NCBI GenBank assembly: GCA_013202295.1
Contig: JABMRT010000107.1
Coordinates: 1 to 56,854 of the forward strand
Source of the DNA: Candidatus Zhuqueibacterota bacterium
Lineage (GTDB): Bacteria > Zhuqueibacterota > QNDG01 > JABMRT01
Direction of reading: 5' to 3'
Length of the DNA: 56,854 nt
This document shows positions 50,090 to 56,854 of this stretch, piece by piece. The first letter of the stretch is position 1, and every line of letters begins with the position of its first letter. The notes beneath the pieces were generated by a model that saw only the letters and a program-made list of their open reading frames with translations, did no database searches and was not told the DNA's origin. The translations under genes were made by a program, and so were the position numbers.

Positions 50090-52294
50090 CTAAATTCGGA
50101 CACGCTGAAGACGTAAAGCGTTTAGGACAACCGACACAGAACTCATGGCCATGGCCGCACCAGCAAGCCAGGGAGCAAGAAAACCCATAGCTGCAATTGG
50201 TATACCCAGACTATTATAAGCAAGGGCCCAGAAAAGATTCTGCTTAATATTGGTCATGGTTTTTTGGCTCATCACAATGGCATCGACGATGCTGTTCAAA
50301 TCTCCCCGCATGAGGGTAATATCTGCCGTTTCAATGGCGACATCGGTGCCAGTACCCAAACCAATACCGATATCAGCGGTGGCAAGAGCAGGCGCATCAT
50401 TGATCCCGTCGCCCACCATAGCAACAATTCGACCGGCGTCTTGTAATTTTTTCACCTCATCCGCTTTGCCCTCTGGCAATACTTCAGCCAGAACATGTTC
50501 AATCCCTGCTTCATGTGCGATTGCTTGTGCTGTTCTCCTGTTATCACCCGTAATCATGAACACTTCAATTCCCATTTCACGAATGCGGGACACTGCTTCT
50601 TTTGAGGATTCTTTAAGCGTATCTGCCACAGCAACCATTCCGGAATATGTATTATCAATAGCCATTAGCATGACGGTCTTTCCTCTTTCTTCAAGATCAC
50701 TCATCGTTTTACTTATCTTCTCGTCCAATGAAACATTAAAGCGCGTCAATAATCTCTCGGTTCCAACCAGAACAGATCTTCCCTGAACAACGGCACAAAT
50801 ACCATGTCCGGGTATGGACTCGAATTCTTCAGGTCCAATTGTTTCGATCCCTTTCTCTGAAGCACCTTTCGTAATGGCTTCTGCCAGGGGGTGTTCCGAG
50901 TTCTTTTCTGCGGATCCGATTAACTTCAGAAAATTAATTTCATCAATGCCTTCAGGCAGTATATCGGTGAGCACAGGCTCGCCCCGGGTTAATGTGCCTG
51001 TTTTGTCCAAAATAATAGAGTTGACTTTGTGTGTGGATTCCAAGTGTTCTCCGCCTTTAAAGAGAACACCTAACTCGGCTGCTCTTCCTGAACCTGCCAA
51101 GATCGAAGTGGGAGTCGCCAGACCCAGTGCACATGGACAAGCAATTACCAAAACCGCAATGGCTTTTTCGAGAGCACTTGCAAATAAGCCAGGTGCAAGA
51201 AATAGAAACCATACTAGAAATGTTATAAAAGCGATGCCAATCACTATCGGAACAAACACGCCTGAAATTTTATCAGCAATACGCTGAATCGGAGCTTTTG
51301 AGCCTTGGGCCTGTTCTACAATTCGAATAATCTGAGCGAGTGCAGTATCTTTTCCGACTCTTGTGGCTTTTATTTTAAGAAAACCCAGTCTGTTTAAACA
51401 CGCGCCAATGACGTTGTCTCCAACTCTTTTCTCAATGGGAATACTCTCGCCAGTGAGCATTGATTCATCCACTGAAGAAGCGCCCTCAACTATTTTCCCG
51501 TCCACTGGGATTTTCTCTCCTGGTTTGACAATTACAATATCTCCAACAATAACATCCTCGATCGGGATGTTCTGCTCTTTTCCATCCCGGAATATGAGTG
51601 CGGTTTTTGCTTGCAAGCCCATTAGTGTTTTGATAGCCGCAGATGTTTTTCCTTTCGCTTGTACTTCGAACAGTTTCCCTAAAATGATAAGAGTGATGAG
51701 AACTGCACTGGTTTCAAAGTATAGATCAACATGCAGATGACCATTCACAGTCGCCTTGATTGTTAAAAAAAGACTATAAAAATAGGCGGCTGAAGTGCCT
51801 AATGCAACCAGGACATTCATGTCAGCACCCTTATTACGTAATGCCTTGAATGTGCCGATATAGAACGGGTAGCCGACAATGAACTGAACAGGGGTGGCCA
51901 AGGCGAATTGAAACCATCCATTCATGAATATCTCAGGAACCCAAATAAATGAAAATAGGGAAAAATGGCTGGCCATGGTCCAAATTAATGGTAAGGAAAG
52001 AAGTGCCGAAGCAATAAATCTTGTTTTCATACGCCGAATTTCATGTTTCCGCATATTTTCAATATAATCTGGATCTTTTCCATCTGATGCAGAATATCCC
52101 AATTGCTTGACTTTGGTAATGATATCGGGAAGGGAAATCTCCAAAGGTAAATATTCGATACTCGCCGTTTCCATGGCAAAATTAACATTGGCATTCCCAA
52201 CACCTGGCAAATTGCTTAATCCCTTTTCAATTCGGGTTGCACAGGCAGCACAGGTCATTCCTGAAACATCAAGGGTGATCTGTTCAGATTTCAT
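50090..52294 (-). CDS. copA: Copper-translocating P1B-type ATPase
   Basis: This 734-residue pump exports Cu(I) from the cytoplasm. It has one heavy-metal-associated domain with the CxxC site (TCAAC, C15 and C18), eight membrane helices, the CPC site in the sixth ([11 protein letters not shown], about residue 384), the phosphorylated Asp in [10 protein letters not shown] (about 428), EHPLAEAI (the HP site), and [10 protein letters not shown]. After the last helices comes the [13 protein letters not shown] end typical of copper types. It is third of the csoR-copZ-copA operon, 14 bp after copZ. Confidence 0.97.
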   Translation of the reverse strand: MKSEQITLDVSGMTCAACATRIEKGLSNLPGVGNANVNFAMETASIEYLPLEISLPDIITKVKQLGYSASDGKDPDYIENMRKHEIRRMKTRFIASALLSLPLIWTMASHFSLFSFIWVPEIFMNGWFQFALATPVQFIVGYPFYIGTFKALRNKGADMNVLVALGTSAAYFYSLFLTIKATVNGHLHVDLYFETSAVLITLIILGKLFEVQAKGKTSAAIKTLMGLQAKTALIFRDGKEQNIPIEDVIVGDIVIVKPGEKIPVDGKIVEGASSVDESMLTGESIPIEKRVGDNVIGACLNRLGFLKIKATRVGKDTALAQIIRIVEQAQGSKAPIQRIADKISGVFVPIVIGIAFITFLVWFLFLAPGLFASALEKAIAVLVIACPCALGLATPTSILAGSGRAAELGVLFKGGEHLESTHKVNSIILDKTGTLTRGEPVLTDILPEGIDEINFLKLIGSAEKNSEHPLAEAITKGASEKGIETIGPEEFESIPGHGICAVVQGRSVLVGTERLLTRFNVSLDEKISKTMSDLEERGKTVMLMAIDNTYSGMVAVADTLKESSKEAVSRIREMGIEVFMITGDNRRTAQAIAHEAGIEHVLAEVLPEGKADEVKKLQDAGRIVAMVGDGINDAPALATADIGIGLGTGTDVAIETADITLMRGDLNSIVDAIVMSQKTMTNIKQNLFWALAYNSLGIPIAAMGFLAPWLAGAAMAMSSVSVVLNALRLQRVRI

Positions 52295-52308
52295 TTTTAT
52301 CTCCTGCT

Positions 52309-52509
52309 TTACTGGACCTGGTAGCCCTGGTTATTGATGGCTTCTTTGACCGCTTCAAGGGTAATTCTATTTTCATCAAAATCCACCTGTACAGTCTTTT
52401 TTTCCAGAGCTACTTTACCAATCACGCCAATGCTTTTTAATGCGCCCTCAATCGAATGCATACAATGATCGCAGGACATTCCTTCCACATTTAAAGTCAC
52501 AGATTTCAT
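52309..52509 (-). CDS. copZ: Copper chaperone, heavy-metal-associated domain
   Basis: This 66-residue protein is a single ferredoxin-like HMA domain: [25 protein letters not shown], with C13 and C16 binding Cu(I), and a terminal NNQGYQVQ. It should deliver copper to the ATPase downstream. The ATG at 52509 has GGAG 9 bp upstream; an in-frame GTG five codons earlier is less typical. It lies 19 bp after csoR and 14 bp before copA. Confidence 0.94.
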   Translation of the reverse strand: MKSVTLNVEGMSCDHCMHSIEGALKSIGVIGKVALEKKTVQVDFDENRITLEAVKEAINNQGYQVQ

Positions 52510-52528
52510 GATTCTCTTCTCCACTATT

Positions 52529-52852
52529 TTATTTGGTTAGTTTTTGAATGGTTTTCATGAGTTCGTCGACAACTTCAACGTCACCTTCTATAATTTGATC
52601 AACAACACAACTCTTTATGTGGTGTTCTAATAACACGCCACCTGTCCCCCTCAATGCCGATTGAACAGATGAGATTACATTCAATACATCGTCACAATAT
52701 GTATCTTCTTCAATAAGTCGTTTTATGCCACGAATTTGCCCTTCGATCTTGTTTAGCCTTGAAATGAGATTTGACTTGAGTTTCTCAGAGTGATGACTTT
52801 TCCGATCGTCCTTATCGGAATGACATAAATGTTCTGAATTAGTATTTTTCAC
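52529..52852 (-). CDS. csoR: CsoR-type copper-sensing repressor
   Basis: This 107-residue DUF156-family protein has the Cu(I) ligand set C53, H78 and C82, with the same 25- and 4-residue spacing as C36, H61 and C65 of Mycobacterium tuberculosis CsoR, and a Tyr just before the first Cys as there. ISRLNKIEGQIRGIKRLIEED is the family start. An N-terminal stretch (HLCHSDKDDRKSHH) rich in His adds possible metal sites. The GTG start at 52852 is set by AAGGAG 6 bp upstream; the frame opens earlier at a TTG without a site. It should leave its operator at 52899-52917 on binding copper. Confidence 0.94.
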   Translation of the reverse strand: MKNTNSEHLCHSDKDDRKSHHSEKLKSNLISRLNKIEGQIRGIKRLIEEDTYCDDVLNVISSVQSALRGTGGVLLEHHIKSCVVDQIIEGDVEVVDELMKTIQKLTK

Positions 52853-52898
52853 AAATATCTCCTTATTAGTCAGCAAAATTTTTCAATTAAGCACGAAG

Positions 52899-52917
52899 TA
52901 TACCCCCCTACCCTATA
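52899..52917 (-). promoter_or_regulatory. Candidate CsoR operator
   Basis: The plus strand reads TATA, six C, TA, three C, TATA: a G/C tract flanked by TATA arms, as in operators of the CsoR/RcnR/FrmR family. It lies 47 bp upstream of the csoR start, in position to block transcription of csoR-copZ-copA. Confidence 0.6.
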
Positions 52918-53176
52918 TTGCATATACATCAACTCTACTTTTAATGTTCCCTATTTTCTTGAAATAACTTATAAATTTGAATTCTGCTGTTGCAAATAAT
53001 TTGATAAATCTCTCATGTAAAATCGGCTTGCATTTGATTCATACTTTCATAATATTCCATCATAAGACATCATTCAATCTTTTGATACATTCTCATGCAC
53101 AAAATCAGAAAATGGAAAACTTTATTCATGACATAAATAAATTCTATAATTCTCAACATTGGATTATACAAGGCTG

Positions 53177-53218
53177 TTGAATATTCTACAATTCATGTAT
53201 AGAATTTAGATTATTCAA
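53177..53218. repeat. Nested inverted repeat upstream of cusC
   Basis: Outer arms TTGAATA (53177-53183) and TATTCAA (53212-53218) enclose an imperfect inner repeat ATTCTACA / TGTATAGAAT (53183-53205). It ends 150 bp before the cusC start and could be a regulator site. Confidence 0.4.
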
Positions 53219-53370
53219 CATTTCCCACACTCTCTTAGATAGTTGGAAAACCTTACTATATCGTTTATTTTTATAAAGATAGGTGCATGTCACTACTATT
53301 TGGCCTGATATTTGACTATTTCCAGTCTAAACACAAAGAGTGTGACAATCGTTGGTCGGAGGATACGAAG

Positions 53371-54696
53371 ATGCAGAAAATAATGAAGCAATGGTTTGTT
53401 ATCAATATGCTGCTCACCTCACTGCTATACGGAATTAACAAAGTGAAACCTCAAGCACAATCTGAGCAGAAAGTTTTAAAAGGATCTATCTCGATCGAAA
53501 TGTTGTCTCCCAATTTATCAGAATATCTAAAATTGGCATTAAAACAAAATCCCGAAATCAAATCTGCCTATCATCAGTGGCAATCCGAATTAAAAAGTAT
53601 CCACGCTGCCCGCGGTCTTCCAGATATAAAAATCAACTATGGCTATTTTCTGGAAAACATTGAAACCGCTGTCGGGCCACAGGAATGGAAAATCGGATTC
53701 ATGCAAACGATTCCCTGGCCGGGCAAACTGAAGGTGCAAGGCGACATTCAATCATTTAAAGCTGATGCTGCCCATGAAAAATTGAAGGGTGTTATTGCGA
53801 ATCTGATTTTTCAGGTGCAAACCATCTATCTGGACGTGTACTTTCTCGAACAAAGCATTATGATCACGCGTGAGAACTTGCAGCTCGTCCGCCAGTGGGA
53901 GCAGATTATTCTCACTAAATTCCGGACCGCATCTGCAAAACATCCGGATCTCATTAAAACACAGATCGAAGCCATCAAACTTGAAGATGATTTGGCGACA
54001 CTGGAATCGAGACGCCTGCCTCTATCAGTACAATTCATGGCATTATTAAATGAGGATACGTTGTCGCAAATCATCCTGCCTGAATCGTTGGAGAATCCGG
54101 ATGCTTTCTTGAATCGAGACGAAATCCGAACAGCCATACTGAACCATAATCCAGAACTGGCATCCAGAAAATCCATGCAAAACGCTGCAGGAAAAACAGT
54201 CACCCGAACAAAGCTGAACTGGCTGCCTGACTTCAGCGTAGGTGTGGATTATATGTCAACCGGTGACAAATGGATGGGTGGCCAGCTGGTATCGGAAAGC
54301 GGCAAAGATCCTCTGGTCATCATGGGATCGCTCACCCTACCGCTCTGGGGATACAAGCAGGCGGGTCAAGTTCGATCTGCCAGGGAAGCTGAACAGCAAG
54401 CCGAAGCAACTGTAGAAAATACAAGGAACACGCTTGAAGCAGTATTCGAAAACGCCTGGTTCGCGTATGAAGACGCTAAACGTAAATGGCACTTGTATCA
54501 GAATAGGCTGCTGCCGAAAAGTCTTGAGTCGCTGAGAGCCACGGAAAAAGCCTACATCGTAGGCGAAATGGAATTTTTATCTTTGGTGGACGCACAAAGA
54601 CGTCATCTGAATTTTACGCTGGCAGCAGAAAAATCGAAGGTTGATTATTTCAAATCCGTTGCGCAATTGTTAAAACTGGCCGGGAGGACAGAATGA
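53371..54696 (+). CDS. cusC: TolC-family outer-membrane efflux protein (CusC-like)
   Basis: This 441-residue protein forms the outer-membrane duct of a tripartite efflux pump. It has a signal-like N-terminus (QWFVINMLLTSLLYGI) and the two OEP repeats with coiled helices: LSEYLKLALKQNPEIKSAYHQWQSE, IFQVQTIYLDVYFLEQSI, IRTAILNHNPELASRKS and FVSLVDAQRR-like LSLVDAQRRHLNF near the end. The ATG at 53371 follows GGAGG with 8 bp between; an ATG at 53287 would add 28 residues before the signal. It overlaps cusB by four bases (ATGA), so the pump is translationally coupled. Confidence 0.93.
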   Translation: MQKIMKQWFVINMLLTSLLYGINKVKPQAQSEQKVLKGSISIEMLSPNLSEYLKLALKQNPEIKSAYHQWQSELKSIHAARGLPDIKINYGYFLENIETAVGPQEWKIGFMQTIPWPGKLKVQGDIQSFKADAAHEKLKGVIANLIFQVQTIYLDVYFLEQSIMITRENLQLVRQWEQIILTKFRTASAKHPDLIKTQIEAIKLEDDLATLESRRLPLSVQFMALLNEDTLSQIILPESLENPDAFLNRDEIRTAILNHNPELASRKSMQNAAGKTVTRTKLNWLPDFSVGVDYMSTGDKWMGGQLVSESGKDPLVIMGSLTLPLWGYKQAGQVRSAREAEQQAEATVENTRNTLEAVFENAWFAYEDAKRKWHLYQNRLLPKSLESLRATEKAYIVGEMEFLSLVDAQRRHLNFTLAAEKSKVDYFKSVAQLLKLAGRTE

Positions 54697-56552
54697 ATAA
54701 CATGTGGAATTTTTTTAAAAACCTACCCAGAACGACATGGATACTTGTCGGAGTCGCCCTTATTCTGGGGCTGATCATTGGTAATGCTGGGAATTCGGAT
54801 GATCAGTCTGAAGATTTGACTACACATACACACACCGAAACTGCGGAAGCTGAATTATGGACGTGCTCAATGCATCCACAGATCAAATTACCGAAGCCTG
54901 GCAAATGCCCCATCTGCTTCATGGATTTGATCCCTCTTGAATCAGGAAATGATGAGGAACTGGGGCTACGGGAATTGAAACTGTCGAAGACCTCGGCAAA
55001 ATTGGCGGAGATTTCCACAGTAATTGTGCAACGCGGCAAAGCAGCGGTAGTAGTTCGATTGTCTGGCAAAATCTTGGTGGATGAAAGGAATATAAAAACC
55101 ATCACAGCATGGGTGCCCGGCCGGTTGGAAAAACTGTTTGTTGATTTTACGGGCACTGAAGTGAAACAAGGTGATCCGTTGGTGGAACTGTACAGCCCGG
55201 CCCTTTATGCAGCGCAGGAGGAATTGCTTCAGGCTCTTCAACAAATGGAATCCGGCGGCATAGCCGGCAAGTCCGCTCAGATCCTTGTGGATGCAGTTCG
55301 TGAAAAGCTACGTCAGCTCGGCCTGACGGATAATCAGATTGATGATGTAGAAAAACGTGGAACCGCGTCCGATCGTTTGATTATTGTCAGCCCGATTTCA
55401 GGGGTGGTTATTCACAAGAACGCTTTGGAAGGCCGCTATGTCGACAGGGGATCGCAGATCTATACCATCGCCGATCTCTCGCAGGTATGGGCTGTTCTGG
55501 ACGCCTATGAAAAAGACATTGGCCTCCTTTCTGAAGGGCAAACAGTGTCTTTCGAAGCCGAGGCGCTTCCTGGTAAAACGTTCCAATCAATGATTAAATT
55601 CATCAATCCGGTGCTTGATGGAAAAACACGTTCGGTGCAGGTGCGTTTGGATATGCCCAACAGAAAAGGTTTACTGAAACCAGGCATGTTTATCCGTGCA
55701 AACGTTGATGCTGAATTGCCCAAGGATGGACAAAATCCGATTCTCGTTCCGGCAACCGCTGTGTTGAAAACCGGAAAACGTGCTGTGGTTTATGTGCGCA
55801 AGCCGGATCTAAAGGCCCCTGTATTTGAGGGCCGTGAAGTCACTCTCGGACCGCGTGCCGGTGATTATTATGTAGTTCTATCCGGATTGATGGAAGGAGA
55901 AATCGTAGTAGTAAAGGGCAATTTTAAAATTGACAGTGCGCTTCAGATTCTGGCAAAACCCAGCATGATGAACCCCGAGGGGGGCGTGGTCATGACAGGG
56001 CATGCAAATCATGGGGGTGGAACATCGTCGCAGAAATCCTCAGAAAAAGAGTCCTACCCATCAGATATATCAGAGATGGCGGCCGAATCCGTGAATGTGT
56101 CTCCAGCCTTCCGGCAATTGCTGAAGCCTGTTTATGATTCTTATTTTACGTCGCAGGAGGCCCTGGCGAATGATCAATTCAAGTCCGCCAGAGACGCGCT
56201 CATCGATCTTCGATTATCGATATCTGGAATTCAAGTACCTGATGGTCATGCCGGGCACCTCTGGATGGATATCCAGAAAGAGATTCTTGCTGTGACTGAA
56301 CATGCGCATCATTGGTCTGACATTGAAGCCACCCGCGCTGCATTTAACAAAATCAGCGCCCAGATCATTAAAACAGAAAAAACGTTTGGACACAGTGGAG
56401 CGAATACTGTCCATCGTGCCTATTGTTCCATGGCCTTTGACAATACAGGAGCGGAATGGCTGCAGACCGACTCCACGATTTCCAATCCGTATTTCGGCTC
56501 AAAAATGCTGCGATGCGGAGAAATTAAGGAGACATTAATTCCACGGAAATAG
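54693..56552 (+). CDS. cusB: CusB-like RND periplasmic adaptor with heavy-metal-binding domain
   Basis: This 619-residue adaptor joins the RND pump to the outer-membrane duct. It has an N-terminal membrane anchor (14-30), a heavy-metal-binding domain with WTCSMHPQIKLPKPGKCPIC (about residues 51-70), the barrel-sandwich/hairpin/beta-barrel core (LVELYSPALYAAQEEL, ISGVVIHKNALEGRYV, VWAVLDAYEKDI), and a C-terminal DUF3347-type region (VSPAFRQLLKPVYDSYF to SMAFDNTGAEWLQ). The last part, with CSMAFDN and MLRCGEI, is the CusB extension thought to bind copper. It is 4 bp overlapped with cusC and 104 bp from cusA. Confidence 0.95.
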   Translation: MNNMWNFFKNLPRTTWILVGVALILGLIIGNAGNSDDQSEDLTTHTHTETAEAELWTCSMHPQIKLPKPGKCPICFMDLIPLESGNDEELGLRELKLSKTSAKLAEISTVIVQRGKAAVVVRLSGKILVDERNIKTITAWVPGRLEKLFVDFTGTEVKQGDPLVELYSPALYAAQEELLQALQQMESGGIAGKSAQILVDAVREKLRQLGLTDNQIDDVEKRGTASDRLIIVSPISGVVIHKNALEGRYVDRGSQIYTIADLSQVWAVLDAYEKDIGLLSEGQTVSFEAEALPGKTFQSMIKFINPVLDGKTRSVQVRLDMPNRKGLLKPGMFIRANVDAELPKDGQNPILVPATAVLKTGKRAVVYVRKPDLKAPVFEGREVTLGPRAGDYYVVLSGLMEGEIVVVKGNFKIDSALQILAKPSMMNPEGGVVMTGHANHGGGTSSQKSSEKESYPSDISEMAAESVNVSPAFRQLLKPVYDSYFTSQEALANDQFKSARDALIDLRLSISGIQVPDGHAGHLWMDIQKEILAVTEHAHHWSDIEATRAAFNKISAQIIKTEKTFGHSGANTVHRAYCSMAFDNTGAEWLQTDSTISNPYFGSKMLRCGEIKETLIPRK

Positions 56553-56656
56553 GACACAGATGAAACGGATCGTCACAAGTCGAATGGAATTAAATAGATC
56601 CATGTAAATCCGTTCCATCCGTTGAATCCGCGTTCCATCAAAGAAGGATATTGATT

Positions 56657-56854
56657 ATGTTAGATAAACTCATAAAATTTTGCCTGGACAACAAACTCGT
56701 GGTTGCATTGTTCCTTCTGGCTATCCTGACCTGGGGCGTCATTGTTGCGCCCTTTGACTGGGACATCCCCGGTCTGCCCAGGAATCCTGTTCCGGTGGAC
56801 GCCATCCCCGATATTGGTGAAAACCAACAAATTGTGTTCACCAAATGGATGGGC
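56657..56854 (+). CDS. cusA: CusA-type heavy-metal RND efflux pump, partial (N-terminus only)
   Basis: The frame opens at ATG 56657 after AAGGAT and runs off the window end with 66 codons and no stop. It has a first membrane helix (LVVALFLLAILTWGVIVA) followed by PVDAIPDIGENQQIVFTKWMG, the signature of the heavy-metal RND pumps. The full protein should be about 1000 residues or more. With cusC and cusB it forms a three-part pump that drives Cu(I) or Ag(I) from the periplasm to the outside by proton flow. Confidence 0.94.
   Translation, partial: MLDKLIKFCLDNKLVVALFLLAILTWGVIVAPFDWDIPGLPRNPVPVDAIPDIGENQQIVFTKWMG

Larger units (their letters stand above)
52853..53370. other. Divergent control region between csoR and cusC (518 bp)
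   Basis: This AT-rich region holds no convincing gene. It contains the CsoR-type operator (52899-52917) near csoR and a nested inverted repeat (53177-53218) on the efflux side. An ATG at 53287 is in frame with cusC but has a poor ribosome site. Confidence 0.6.

Noticed and set aside
52897-52932. Standard -35/-10 promoter for csoR (TTGATG and TATACT on the minus strand)
   Set aside because: The spacing of 24 bp is outside the normal range.

Overview
The window looks like chromosomal DNA from an uncultured, mostly anaerobic, Gram-negative bacterium of the FCB group (Bacteroidota relatives such as Calditrichota, KSB1 or Marinimicrobia). The reasons are the PorV-type outer-membrane protein, secreted FN3 proteins ending in a FlgD-like/type 9 secretion (T9SS)-type sorting domain, DUF4252 and DUF6599 proteins, and anaerobic redox enzymes (pyruvate:ferredoxin oxidoreductase, Na+-NQR, rubredoxin, rubrerythrin-like proteins). 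Taxonomy is inferred from gene content; there is no rRNA, tRNA or universal marker here. No CRISPR array, insertion sequence, prophage or integrase was seen.

Layout. 0.2-8.96 kb: a polysaccharide deacetylase, a Nudix hydrolase/radical-SAM pair, a lipoprotein, an ECF sigma/anti-sigma/DUF4252 operon with its own terminator and a candidate autoregulatory promoter, a phosphodiesterase, and a DUF6599 lipoprotein with a Tat-exported Fe-S aldo/keto reductase and a small exported protein. 9.1-13.7 kb: nqrBCDEF of the sodium-pumping NADH:quinone oxidoreductase, with no nqrA beside it, plus a conserved cytosolic protein. 13.95-15.9 kb: a divergent PfkB-type kinase, a nitroreductase and a small membrane protein. 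15.9-24.8 kb: an iron and oxygen-defence region built round NifJ-type pyruvate:ferredoxin oxidoreductase: two ferritin-like proteins, a dihydroorotate-dehydrogenase-like flavoprotein, a Bcp-type peroxiredoxin, ferritin, rubredoxin, a beta-barrel protein, an exported superoxide-reductase-like domain and a Tat-exported Rieske protein with a Fur-like palindrome at its promoter.

24.9-28.6 kb: five tandem outer-membrane beta-barrel paralogues separated by conserved spacers. 28.9-46.1 kb: a Memo-family protein, a diacylglycerol-kinase-family protein, and then a nine-gene leftward envelope cluster. In transcription order the nine are: a 1473-residue secreted FN3 protein with a sorting domain, a second FlgD-like secreted protein, a PorV-like barrel fused to TPRs, an FN3 plus beta-barrel protein, an ExbB/TolQ-type motor subunit with a periplasmic N-terminal domain, two different ExbD subunits, an anchored periplasmic protein, and a 1071-residue TPR/NHL protein. 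This is the best candidate for an undescribed system: a proton-motive-force-driven envelope machine dedicated to, or built with, secreted FN3 proteins.

46.4-50.0 kb, plus strand: a DUF374 acyltransferase, a membrane histidine kinase, an NtrC-type sigma-54 activator, and a truncated Fe-S membrane protein. 50.1-56.9 kb: a divergent copper-handling island: csoR-copZ-copA to the left, cusC-cusB-cusA (cut by the window end) to the right, with a CsoR-type operator between them.
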